DNA of 48,423 nucleotides from a virus. The position numbers and the translations under genes are program-made. Of this stretch, positions 31,946-39,687 are shown in pieces; the first letter of the stretch is position 1, and every line of letters starts with the position of its first letter. The stretch covers positions 1 to 48,423 of the IMG/VR virus record IMGVR_UViG_3300020202_000099; one strand, 5' to 3'. Below the pieces are notes generated by a model, which did no database searches, was not told where the DNA came from, and worked only from the letters and a program-made list of their open reading frames with translations.

Positions 31946-32404
31946 CTACGTCGCGATGGTGTAGGTGGCCGCGGTCGCGCCGCCAGCGCCAACCGCCATA
32001 CCGAACGCAATCCAGCTCGTGCCGTCGCACACGGCGCGCATGGCTACGCCAATCAGCTCGCCGGCCGTCGAGGTCGCGATGGAATCTGCCGTGGCGTCGT
32101 TGTAGGCGATGAGCGTGTCGGCTGTTGCCGTCTTCACGGTGATGTGATGACCAGCAACGCCTACGAAGTCGTAGAACACTCCCTCCAGCGCCTGCGACGG
32201 AGCCGGCAACGTGAACACGACTGCGCCAGACGCACCGCGGTTGGTGAACACGGTGCCCGAGGGGTCATCGGCCGAGACGATGGTGTAATCGGCGGTCTTG
32301 GCCTTGACGTTCATCTTGATCCCGCCCGCGGCATCGAGGATGCCTCGGTTGATCAGATACTTGACGATGTCGTCCTGCGTCAGGAGCGTGATGTTCTTCG
32401 GCAT
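31946..32404 (-). CDS. Capsid-region protein, member of a tandem duplicated pair
   Basis: 152 residues. An N-terminal 30-residue helical extension (LTQDDIVKYLINRGILDAAG) precedes a beta domain that matches the next upstream gene over its whole length: KTADYTI, FTNRGASGAVVFTLPAP, ITVKTATADTL, CDGTSW. Proteins with a KTADYT start and VFTLPAP strand are common beside phage capsid genes and may be decoration or fibre-base proteins. Role not established. Confidence 0.65.
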   Translation of the reverse strand: MPKNITLLTQDDIVKYLINRGILDAAGGIKMNVKAKTADYTIVSADDPSGTVFTNRGASGAVVFTLPAPSQALEGVFYDFVGVAGHHITVKTATADTLIAYNDATADSIATSTAGELIGVAMRAVCDGTSWIAFGMAVGAGGATAATYTIAT

Positions 32405-32420
32405 GGTCGGTAGTCACACG

Positions 32421-32433
32421 CGCCCCGCGGGGG
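32421..32433 (-). other. Short GC palindrome between the duplicated genes
   Basis: The bases read GCCCC-GCG-GGGGC with a perfect CCCCGCGGGG core. It can form only a small hairpin and has no T tract. Confidence 0.35.
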
Positions 32434-32466
32434 CAGCAAAAGCTAGGACGTGCGCGCGACTCTCGA

Positions 32467-32835
32467 CTACGTCGCGACCGTGTAAGTGATTCCGACTGCG
32501 ACGCCGGAGACGAACCAGCTCGTGCCGTCGCAGAACGCTTCCATCTCGGAGCCGATTTTCTCGCCTGACGTGGACGCGGCCACCGAGTCCGCCGCGGCGT
32601 CGTTCTTGGTGACGAGCGTATCGACTGTCGCCGTCTTCACGGTGATGTCCTGGTCTGCGTGTCCGCGAAACCGATACCACCAGCCAGTCAGCGCCAGATT
32701 CGGCGCAGGCAGCGTGAAGATGACCGCGCCGGTCGCGCCACGATTCGTGAACGTGGTGCCGGGCCGGTCCAGCGTCGGGTTGATGGTGTAGTCCGCCGTC
32801 TTGGCGACGACGCGCCGTTCGAGCCGAACAGACAT
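32467..32835 (-). CDS. Capsid-region protein, second member of the duplicated pair
   Basis: 122 residues, homologous to the next gene: KTADYTI, FTNRGATGAVIFTLPAP, ITVKTATVDTL, CDGTSWF, YTVAT at the end. It lacks the N-terminal helical extension. GAAAGGAG just upstream of the ATG at 32835 is a strong ribosome site, consistent with high expression of a virion protein. Confidence 0.65.
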   Translation of the reverse strand: MSVRLERRVVAKTADYTINPTLDRPGTTFTNRGATGAVIFTLPAPNLALTGWWYRFRGHADQDITVKTATVDTLVTKNDAAADSVAASTSGEKIGSEMEAFCDGTSWFVSGVAVGITYTVAT

Positions 32836-32854
32836 GGCTCCACTCCTTTCAAGG

Positions 32855-32871
32855 GCCAGGGTCTCCCTGGC
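32855..32871 (-). terminator. Perfect intergenic hairpin
   Basis: GCCAGGG-TCT-CCCTGGC, 7-bp arms and a 3-base loop, placed just before the ribosome site of the gene starting at 32835. No T tract follows, so it may work as an attenuator or stabiliser. Confidence 0.5.
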
Positions 32872-32886
32872 GGGAGCTGCAAGCCG

Positions 32887-33408
32887 CTAGGCTGGCGAAG
32901 GCAGGAAGTGCGAGTGCGGCAGGGCTGGCACGGAGATGCGCGTGCGTTCGGTGCCGTCACGGTTGCCGACGCGGTTCAGCGTGTCGAACGCGTCGAGCGC
33001 CATTTCGCGGAACATCTGACGCCGCCGCCGCTTGCGCGTGATGCGGCCCCACTGCTCCTCGTATTCGTCCTCGTCCGCAATGCGACCAGCACCGCCCTTG
33101 TCCCACAGGTCGGCGCCGACTTCGCGTAGCTCGCGAATCATGTTCCAGGGCCGTTCCAGCCACTGTGGATGCACGGTCGAGATGTGGATATACCCATCCC
33201 TCGCCTGGATGTGCATGTCGCTCAGGTCGAGCATTCCAGTGTTCGCCCACGGCCGATTGCGGATGCGCCGCTCCAGCACGAACATTCCGGGCTTCTCGAC
33301 GCTTCGCCGCAACCGCAGGTCCGGGTCAAACTGCACCAGGTAGTCCGTCACGTAGTGATAACGGAGCGGTAGGCGCAGATGCCGAGGGACCTGGACATGC
33401 GGCGTCAT
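32887..33408 (-). CDS. Head-region protein of unknown function
   Basis: 173 residues. The first 90 residues are mixed and aromatic-rich (LRYHYVTDYLVQFDPDLRL), the middle is charged helix (MIRELREVGADLWDKGGAG) and there is a basic patch RKRRRRQMFREMA near residue 130. No family recognised. Two bases separate it from the gene above it, so it belongs to the head-gene operon. Confidence 0.6.
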   Translation of the reverse strand: MTPHVQVPRHLRLPLRYHYVTDYLVQFDPDLRLRRSVEKPGMFVLERRIRNRPWANTGMLDLSDMHIQARDGYIHISTVHPQWLERPWNMIRELREVGADLWDKGGAGRIADEDEYEEQWGRITRKRRRRQMFREMALDAFDTLNRVGNRDGTERTRISVPALPHSHFLPSPA

Positions 33409-33410
33409 TG

Positions 33411-33986
33411 CTACGCCTCGGCTCCCTTCGCCGCGGCGTCACGCGCAATGGTCCGCATAGCGTCGCCGCCCTCTGGCGGCGCGAGCGCATCAGGCGCCAG
33501 CGCCTTGCCATCGTTGCTCTCGGCCGACTGCCGGATGCGCCGGTTGCCGCCAGCCGTGCGCGAGCGCGCGGCCTGCGTCGAGACGACCTTTACGTCCCTG
33601 TCGGCGCCATCCATCGAACTGCGGTCAATGGCCTCCGGAGCAGCCTCCGCCTTCGCCTGCTCCGCCGCGTCGAGCGGCACGCAGCGATGGTCCGGGTCGA
33701 TGCCCAGGATGGCGATGAAATGGTCCTGCTTCCCGGTAATCGGGTCGCGGCTGCCTGGGATGACGCTTCGCAGCCTGAAGTGTTCCGCCGCCTCGAACTC
33801 GACCTCGGAGTATCCTGGCTGGACGATGTAGTCGCGCCCGTCGTATTTGTCGATGTAGGGCTTCGCGCTGCGGTTGATGATGACCACGCGCGTCTTTGGC
33901 GTCAGTTCCGTCCCGCCCAAGCCCTCGGGGACCAGATTGGAGACCTTGTGGCCGGCCATGTCCGGCTTCTGATAAATCTGCGGCAT
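33411..33986 (-). CDS. Head-region protein with a disordered tail
   Basis: 191 residues. The first 105 are compact and strand-rich (TRVVIINRSAKPYIDKYDGR; IVQPGYSEVEFEAAEHF), the rest is low-complexity and charged (KAEAAPEAIDRSSMDGAD). It follows the major capsid gene. Such proteins may complete the head, but no family is recognised. Confidence 0.6.
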   Translation of the reverse strand: MPQIYQKPDMAGHKVSNLVPEGLGGTELTPKTRVVIINRSAKPYIDKYDGRDYIVQPGYSEVEFEAAEHFRLRSVIPGSRDPITGKQDHFIAILGIDPDHRCVPLDAAEQAKAEAAPEAIDRSSMDGADRDVKVVSTQAARSRTAGGNRRIRQSAESNDGKALAPDALAPPEGGDAMRTIARDAAAKGAEA

Positions 33987-34005
33987 GCAACCTCTCGCGG
34001 AGTAG

Positions 34006-34034
34006 GCGGGACCGGGGCATGTGCCCGGCCCCGC
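34006..34034 (-). terminator. Strong hairpin downstream of the major capsid gene
   Basis: GCGGG at 34006-34010 pairs with CCCGC at 34030-34034, with further CCGGG/CCCGG pairing inside. It follows the capsid stop by about 12 bases. Without a T tract it may be a leaky terminator that lowers expression of the genes beyond. Confidence 0.5.
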
Positions 34035-34046
34035 TTGGTTTGAGAA

Positions 34047-35333
34047 CTAGAACGCGTGGACGACGAGGGTGTTGACCGTGATGCCCTCCATCCGGAAATT
34101 CCGGTTCGGGAAGTGGCAGTGGTAGTTCTCCAGCAGGTAGTAGAACGCCGTGTATTGGTCGTATCCACTCACCCACTTGAGGACGCTGCCCTCGTCGTTG
34201 GCCCACTGGCCCTCGTTCTCGACGTAGCGCACCCACGAGCCCTTGTTGATGCCGAATAGCATCCCGTAGGGCGCGTCACGGTCGACCACGAACGGGATGT
34301 CCCCGTAGGTAATCTGCCGTCCCGTAGGCTTCTTCGCCGCGACAGTGCCGCCGTCCGGCCGCGACAGGTCCGCACCCGTGTAGCGCCGGTCGGCTTCGAG
34401 CAGCGCCAGGTAGGCGCGCCGTCCGCCGTGCTCGACACCGAACAGGTCGACTGTCTTGCCGACCTTGATGCTGACCGCGTCGATGGGCTGCTGGATCGCA
34501 TCCAGCGACAGCCCGCCGACCGACGTGACCACGTGCGACTTGAGAATCGGATACGTGGTGCGCGACAGGCCGTGGTAGGTGCCTACGTAGGTGCCGTCGT
34601 CGATACCGGACAGCAGGCCCTCGGGCTCCTTGTTGTAGGAGTTCTGCGTGGCCGACTGCGCGATGACGACATAGTCACCGCTCGCGGCGGTGATCGCCGT
34701 GTCGAGCGTGACATCCGTGCCGTCCGAGTTGACGGCCGTGATGGTGGCGAGGCCCTTGACAGTCGTCGGCGTCGAGGCGTCGAGAATCGCGATGAGCATG
34801 CCGCTCGTCGAATCCCCGAACAGGTAGCGGTTCGCGTTGGTCGTGCCCGTCACGTTCAACGGCGCCTTGACTTCCAGCGTCGTGGTGTTCGTGTGCGTGC
34901 CGTTGACCTGCGCGAGGATTCCGCTGCCGTATCCCCACCCGATGACGTTGCGCCGGAACGCCAGGTCCTCGACGAGGCCATCCATTTCCTGCGGGATGAC
35001 CTGCGCCCATGAACCCTTCTTGTTGCGCGACTGCTCGATGACCCACCGCTCGAACCCGACGCGCCCGTAGATGTCGCGCATCGGGATCTCGAAGTCCTTG
35101 TAGGCCGAGCGTCCCGCGGCCGGCAGCGCGCCAGCGGCGCCGATGGAGCCGACCGACCAGTTGCGGCCGATCTTGATGGGCACGACCTTCTTGCGGCCGG
35201 TCCACGAGTCGTCCGAGACCTCCTTCTCCATGAAGGCCTGGATCTGGTTCTCCTGATTCAGTTGGTTCTGAATCGCAGGGGCATAGTCGTCCTTGAACAG
35301 GGGGTCCCAGGACGTGAGATCGGAACCGGGCAT
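34047..35333 (-). CDS. Major capsid protein (HK97-like fold)
   Basis: 428 residues. A helical N-arm (QNQLNQENQIQAFMEKEV) leads to a beta core. The central part (about 145-230) is Thr-rich and reads as an inserted domain (TTLEVKAPLNVTGTTNANR; TVKGLATITAVNSDGTDVTL). The late region YGDIPFVVDRDAPYGMLFGI, with its 'P-hydrophobic-VD-D-P-G-hydrophobic' pattern, is typical of major capsid proteins. It follows the scaffold gene by 17 bases and is followed by a hairpin, as expected for the most highly expressed gene. Nearby phage GroES may assist its folding. Confidence 0.82.
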   Translation of the reverse strand: MPGSDLTSWDPLFKDDYAPAIQNQLNQENQIQAFMEKEVSDDSWTGRKKVVPIKIGRNWSVGSIGAAGALPAAGRSAYKDFEIPMRDIYGRVGFERWVIEQSRNKKGSWAQVIPQEMDGLVEDLAFRRNVIGWGYGSGILAQVNGTHTNTTTLEVKAPLNVTGTTNANRYLFGDSTSGMLIAILDASTPTTVKGLATITAVNSDGTDVTLDTAITAASGDYVVIAQSATQNSYNKEPEGLLSGIDDGTYVGTYHGLSRTTYPILKSHVVTSVGGLSLDAIQQPIDAVSIKVGKTVDLFGVEHGGRRAYLALLEADRRYTGADLSRPDGGTVAAKKPTGRQITYGDIPFVVDRDAPYGMLFGINKGSWVRYVENEGQWANDEGSVLKWVSGYDQYTAFYYLLENYHCHFPNRNFRMEGITVNTLVVHAF

Positions 35334-35350
35334 GGCAGAACTCCGGGCCG

Positions 35351-36271
35351 CTACGCGAATTGCCGGCGCAGTCGCTTGCTCACATCGGCCACGGTTTCCT
35401 TGCGGTCCCCTTTGGCTGCTGCGGCAACGCCTGGCTTCGCCGGCTGTTGCGGCAATTTCTTGTTTTGTTCTGCGATGCGCTGCGCCGCTGCGGCACTCGC
35501 CTTCGCCTGCGTGCCCTTGTTGATGCCCGCCTTCTTGAGGTAGTGGTCGATGACCTTCTGCGGGTCGAGTCGCACACCACGCTCTTTGGCCTCGCGGAAC
35601 GCGCCGTAGACGGCGTCGTTGAACATCTCGCGGAAGTGCTCAGGGACATGGGCCTGCGCGGCTTCCACCGCGGATTTCCAGCTCCGCACTTCCACGGCCC
35701 GTTGCTGCTGCGCGCCGGTCTCGCGGATGCTTTTCAGCTCCCCGGCCAGTCGCGCGTTCTCCTTCTTCAGGTCGAGAAATTCCTTGCGCCACGCGGCGAA
35801 GAACTTCCCCGATTCGTCGGAAGTGTCGAACGGCAGCTTTGACGGATCGAACTCGGGCTCAGGCTCCGGCTCGTTGCCCGCGTCGGGCCTCGCCATCGCC
35901 TCCAACATCTGCTGGCGCAGCTTGGGGTTCTTCGACAGAACCTCCTGGAGCTGGTCAGCGGTGCGTGCCTTCAGCGACAGCTCGTCAACGTTCACGTCCT
36001 TGACGCGTTCCGCGAGGGGCCGGAACCTGGCGAGCTGCTTCTTGGTCTTCGAGAGCTTCCGCGTCAGCGCCTTGAAGCGCGGATGCTCGTTGAAGGGCAC
36101 GTCCGAGTAGTCGTCGTCGTCGTCGCTGTCGTCGTCGTCTGACCTCGCGCCGTCACCGGCATCGTCAGCCGCACCCACCGCTTCGACGTGGTCATCGCCC
36201 GACGGTTGCGAGCCGTCTCCCCCATCGGGGGCCGCACCGCTCGCTGATGGAGCAGCAGCTTCAGCCTTCAT
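35351..36271 (-). CDS. Capsid scaffolding protein
   Basis: 306 residues. An acidic, low-complexity N-terminus (SDDDDSDDDDDYSDVPF) is followed by a long coiled coil (about 65-210) and a basic C-terminus (GDRKETVADVSKRLRRQFA). Acidic start, coiled body and basic tail, placed between portal and capsid, define scaffold proteins. No protease signature is visible, so it is probably released rather than cleaved. Confidence 0.78.
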   Translation of the reverse strand: MKAEAAAPSASGAAPDGGDGSQPSGDDHVEAVGAADDAGDGARSDDDDSDDDDDYSDVPFNEHPRFKALTRKLSKTKKQLARFRPLAERVKDVNVDELSLKARTADQLQEVLSKNPKLRQQMLEAMARPDAGNEPEPEPEFDPSKLPFDTSDESGKFFAAWRKEFLDLKKENARLAGELKSIRETGAQQQRAVEVRSWKSAVEAAQAHVPEHFREMFNDAVYGAFREAKERGVRLDPQKVIDHYLKKAGINKGTQAKASAAAAQRIAEQNKKLPQQPAKPGVAAAAKGDRKETVADVSKRLRRQFA

Positions 36272-36372
36272 GGGTCTCCCGTTCAGTTGTTTGGAGTGCT
36301 GGTCGCGAGACCGCGAGGGCTGGACTTGGAGCCGGCGTTGGGCCGAGCCTGAGCCACTAGGGCGACAGGGGC

Positions 36373-36486
36373 TTAGTTAACCGGCGTCACCTTGGAGCAG
36401 ACAACGCAGAAGATGCGCGCCTGGCTCAATCTCTCAATGAGCCGCGGGTTGTCGTTCCCGCAGTGCTCACACCGCAGCGGCGTCAT
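36373..36486 (-). CDS. Micro-protein with a zinc ribbon (CxxC...CxxC)
   Basis: 37 residues from ATG 36486, which overlaps the portal stop by 20 bases; the stop is TAA at 36375-36373. It carries CEHC (residues 6-9) and CVVC (27-30) around a short helix, the minimal zinc-ribbon layout. Too short for most gene callers. Function unknown; conserved spacing of the two cysteine pairs is the only support. Confidence 0.5.
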   Translation of the reverse strand: MTPLRCEHCGNDNPRLIERLSQARIFCVVCSKVTPVN

Positions 36487-38806
36487 CGCCGGCCGCTGGT
36501 ATCACGGGCTCCAGAATGCGAGCCGCCACTAGGTCATCGATGCTAGGCAAGCTCTGTGCCTGCATCTGCTCGGCGGCGTCGGCCGGGACGAGCAGGCCGC
36601 TGGCAACGGCCGCGCCGAGCGCATCGTCCGGCGCGCCTGGCGCCGGTTTCTCGGCCTGGCCGCCTTCGCCCTCGCCGCCTGGTTCCGGTGGCGGAGCCGT
36701 CATGAGCTGCAACAGCATCTGGAGCTGCTGCACGTGCAGTTTCATTGCGTCGTAGACGGGACGATTCGTCGCCGCCAGCATCTCGACTTCCTCGGTCATG
36801 AGGAACTGCGACTTGTGCAGCAGGTGCATGGAGATCGCCTCGATGCCCCACCACGGTTGCGGCACCGCGGCCGGGTCCATCGGGTTGAGGATTTCCTGCG
36901 GCGAGGTCGCCTGCTTCCATCGATCAAGCTGCCGCGCGATCTGTTTGCGCACGACGTTGACTGACGGTTTTAGCTCGTTCAGATCGAGAAGCGTCAATAT
37001 CTTGCCGGCCAGCTCTGGGTCGTTCGCCGGCATCAGCGCGCCCATGCCGACCGCTTCCTTGATTTTCAGGTTCATCATCAGCGGCGAGCGCGGCCACGCG
37101 GACGACGGCTCGCAGAACACATCCACGTGCCCCTTGAGCGACGTGAACGCGAACTGGTCGACCTCCCACTGACCGTTCTCGCCCCGGATGGAGCGGAAGC
37201 GCGGCGACCACGCCGACCGCCGCGCGATGAGCAGTAGCATCTTCGACAGCCGCGTCTCGAACTCGACGAGCGTGTCTAGCGGCGTCTTGAACGCGGCCAT
37301 GCCACGCTCCTGGAGAATCTGCACTTCCCCAAGCGTTGGGTCCCCGGTCGGACGCGTCCCCATCAGCACCGCGTTGAGCTTGCTGACCTCCTCCATCTTC
37401 TGGTCGATGATGTCGAGATAGCGGAAGGCGCCCTCGGCCGGACTGTGGCCGCTCTCGGTAAATGGCCGCTCGCCAGGAATCTGCGACCGGAACCGCACGT
37501 TCTCGCCCGGCCGGCCGGACATCTGGTCTTCGAGAATGACGGAGGTCGGAGTAAAGGTGCGCGGCGCCGCGGTGTGCAGGAGGGACAGGGCGATGAGGGA
37601 CTCGATGAGGTTCCGCCAATACTGGAGGGGGACAAGGTCATCCGCGGGAGGCTTGTTGAACGGCGAGCCGGGCGCCAGCGCAAAGCTACGCAGCAGGATG
37701 CTCTTGTGATAGCACCCATCCTCGTCGCAGACCGGCAACGGGCCGCACTCGACGAGTTCATCGTTTATCTGGACCGCGTAGAGCCCTTCGGGGAACTCCT
37801 CGGTCGGGTCATGCTGAAGCTGATACACAATGGGACCCAACGGGTCCGAGGCGCCGACCGAGCCATACGGCCGTGCGGCGCTCGGAGCCGACAGGCGGGC
37901 CATCGCGTCGGCATACTGCCGCTGCACGCCGCCGCCATTGGTCCCGCTGCCGCTTTTTGCCGCCGATTCAATGATGTCTTTCGCCTGCGGCCATGTCTTG
38001 ACCGCGTCCTCGACCGCGTAGCGCGTGTGCAGGAGAATCCACGGGATCATCCGCTCGTCAGCGATGCGCGCCGACCTTGGCACAGAGAACTCGAAGGACG
38101 GATGCAGGCGCGCCCGCATCTTGCCGACCTTGTAAGGCTTGCCGGCCGGCGTTCCGTCCAGGTTCGCTGGCGGCGTTACCCACGCCTCCGGCGCGACGGC
38201 AGCATCGCACTGCGGGCACGAGTCGCCCGCCTCGTCGATGTCGAGCTGCATAGATAGCTCGCCACACTCCGGGCACTGAAGCGCCGGAATGACCTGCTCG
38301 GGGCCGCTCTCCGCGTCGTAGTAGACGTGGAGCGCGATCTTGTCCATCAGCGCGATGTGCTTGTGGATTTGCCGGCGAATGGTGTCGTATTCGATTTCAT
38401 CGAACAACGCCGGCATCGCGTCCTCGACGACCTCCGCCGCCGCCACGTCGGCGTCGTCGTCCGTCATCGGCCGCCATTCCTGCGTGGGCTGGCTCTGGTC
38501 GAGCAGCGCGGTGATGCCGTCGATCTTGGTCGCGAAGACGTTGGTGCAGGCGCGCGGAACCCATTCGGGCAGCGCGGAATCGTCACCATCGTAGGGCCGC
38601 GGCACCCAGGAGTTACTGGAGCGGTCCCATACAACCCACGTGTTGTCGACGCCGCCGCGGTAATTTAGGAGGTTGAGCCAGTCCGCCTTGTCGCGTTCAA
38701 GGCGCGCCGTGTTGTTACGCGCATCGTCGATGCACGCCTGAATCTTGGCCTTGGCTCGGGCGCGAACGGGCTCGGAATCGTAATTGATGGTGCCTGTTTC
38801 GTTCAC
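36467..38806 (-). CDS. Portal protein with an inserted zinc ribbon
   Basis: 779 residues, in the range of P22-like portals. The N-terminal half has RDKADWLNLL-type helices, and the body includes the loops expected of a portal (KLNAVLMGTRPTGDPTLGEV, FETRLSKMLLLIARRS). Around residues 178-206 it has CPECG and CPQCD in an insertion that looks like a zinc ribbon. The C-terminus is helical, then Pro/Gly-rich. It sits directly downstream of the terminase group and before scaffold and capsid, the canonical head order. Confidence 0.82.
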   Translation of the reverse strand: MNETGTINYDSEPVRARAKAKIQACIDDARNNTARLERDKADWLNLLNYRGGVDNTWVVWDRSSNSWVPRPYDGDDSALPEWVPRACTNVFATKIDGITALLDQSQPTQEWRPMTDDDADVAAAEVVEDAMPALFDEIEYDTIRRQIHKHIALMDKIALHVYYDAESGPEQVIPALQCPECGELSMQLDIDEAGDSCPQCDAAVAPEAWVTPPANLDGTPAGKPYKVGKMRARLHPSFEFSVPRSARIADERMIPWILLHTRYAVEDAVKTWPQAKDIIESAAKSGSGTNGGGVQRQYADAMARLSAPSAARPYGSVGASDPLGPIVYQLQHDPTEEFPEGLYAVQINDELVECGPLPVCDEDGCYHKSILLRSFALAPGSPFNKPPADDLVPLQYWRNLIESLIALSLLHTAAPRTFTPTSVILEDQMSGRPGENVRFRSQIPGERPFTESGHSPAEGAFRYLDIIDQKMEEVSKLNAVLMGTRPTGDPTLGEVQILQERGMAAFKTPLDTLVEFETRLSKMLLLIARRSAWSPRFRSIRGENGQWEVDQFAFTSLKGHVDVFCEPSSAWPRSPLMMNLKIKEAVGMGALMPANDPELAGKILTLLDLNELKPSVNVVRKQIARQLDRWKQATSPQEILNPMDPAAVPQPWWGIEAISMHLLHKSQFLMTEEVEMLAATNRPVYDAMKLHVQQLQMLLQLMTAPPPEPGGEGEGGQAEKPAPGAPDDALGAAVASGLLVPADAAEQMQAQSLPSIDDLVAARILEPVIPAAGDDAAAV

Positions 38807-39108
38807 TCACGAGCCGACGCCGGCCGCTTGGCAGACTCCATCTCGTTGTGCGCGAGGCCGGCGAGCGCCCTGACGAATGGGTCGGCCTCGGGTTGCGCTG
38901 GCGGCTTGCTGAACACGTGGTTCCGCACTTCGCCGCGGTGGAACAACGTCGAGTCCAGCAAGATTTCTGCCTTCTCGCGCCAGTAGTCGCGCTCGGCCGT
39001 GATATACCGGGCGCGCGCTTCGAGCGCGTCCACCCTCGCCCGAAGATTGGCGGCTTCGATAGACCTCTCGAACCACTCGCGTTGCCGAGCACGCCAGCCG
39101 AACATCAC
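38803..39108 (-). CDS. Coiled-coil protein between portal and terminase
   Basis: 101 residues; GTG 39108 or ATG 39105 could be the start, both overlapping the upstream stop. Residues 8-55 form a charged coiled coil (FERSIEAANLRARVDALEAR). No family recognised. Probably an accessory head or packaging protein by position. Confidence 0.6.
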   Translation of the reverse strand: MMFGWRARQREWFERSIEAANLRARVDALEARARYITAERDYWREKAEILLDSTLFHRGEVRNHVFSKPPAQPEADPFVRALAGLAHNEMESAKRPASARE

Positions 39109-39482
39109 CGTTCCTCCAGCTCGGGCCGCGCGATGCTGACCTTTTGGCCAACGAACTCGCCTGGCCCGAGGACCCAGTTCCGGGACTGCCTACGCATCAG
39201 CCCAAACACCTGGCCGCTCGGAGCGTCACGGTCAGGTATCCATACGGCTCCGTTCCACGTGATGTGCTGCCACGCCACACGCGGTATAGCCCTCATCGCA
39301 CCGCCCGGCACAACAATGGCCGGGACCTTTTCAGGCAGACCTGGGAACGCCGGGGCGAGCGCGGCGGCTCCAACTGCCGCTGCGCTGAGGAACAGGAACC
39401 GCCTCCGCGATAGGCCCACCGTGTTTGCCTTGCAGAGCTTCTGGATGTCGTGGTCCTTGCCGCACCACTCGCACGTCGCCAT
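39105..39482 (-). CDS. Protein with a cysteine cluster followed by a twin-arginine signal
   Basis: 125 residues from ATG 39482. Residues 4-17 hold CEWCGKDHDIQKLC, a small zinc-type cluster. They are followed at once by SRRRFLFLSAAAVGAAALAP, a strong Tat signal pattern (S-R-R-x-F-L, hydrophobic, Ala-rich). The mature part is a small beta domain (VAWQHITWNGAVWIPDRDAP; GQVFGLMRRQ). A Tat signal in a packaging operon is unusual. It may be a membrane-targeted or exported protein, or a membrane anchor; function unknown. Confidence 0.62.
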   Translation of the reverse strand: MATCEWCGKDHDIQKLCKANTVGLSRRRFLFLSAAAVGAAALAPAFPGLPEKVPAIVVPGGAMRAIPRVAWQHITWNGAVWIPDRDAPSGQVFGLMRRQSRNWVLGPGEFVGQKVSIARPELEER

Positions 39483-39687
39483 AGCCAGCCTTTCGTAGAA
39501 TCTCGAGCTGCACCTGCTCCGCGATGCGCTCCGTGAACGCGCGAAGCAGCTTGATACGCGAGTCCATCGACGACACCTGCTGCTTCGTCGCCAGCTCAGT
39601 GGCCATCTGCTCGTAGAGAGACAGCGACCGCTCAAGCGACGAGAGCACGTCGGAGAGGTCGTGCGTGAGCTTCGCGCGATACGTCAT
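39331..39687 (-). CDS. Small coiled-coil protein coupled to the terminase
   Basis: 118 residues as an open frame from ATG 39687, whose ATGA overlaps the terminase stop. Residues 5-75 are a clean helical coiled coil (DLSDVLSSLERSLSLYEQM; KLLRAFTERIAEQVQLEI). The last 45 residues are Arg/Gly-rich and overlap the Tat-signal gene in another frame, so the true protein may be shorter through an unseen frameshift. Function unknown. Confidence 0.5.
   Translation of the reverse strand: MTYRAKLTHDLSDVLSSLERSLSLYEQMATELATKQQVSSMDSRIKLLRAFTERIAEQVQLEILRKAGYGDVRVVRQGPRHPEALQGKHGGPIAEAVPVPQRSGSWSRRARPGVPRSA

Noticed and set aside
25014-32835. Possible diversity-generating retroelement near the fibre-like genes
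   Set aside because: No reverse transcriptase motif is encoded anywhere in the window. The repeats in this region are ordinary gene duplicates, so there is no support for template and variable repeats.
36373-36486. Zinc-ribbon micro-gene as chance overlap with the portal
   Set aside because: Chance was considered, but the two CxxC pairs, ATG start and overlap typical of coupling favoured keeping it at moderate confidence.
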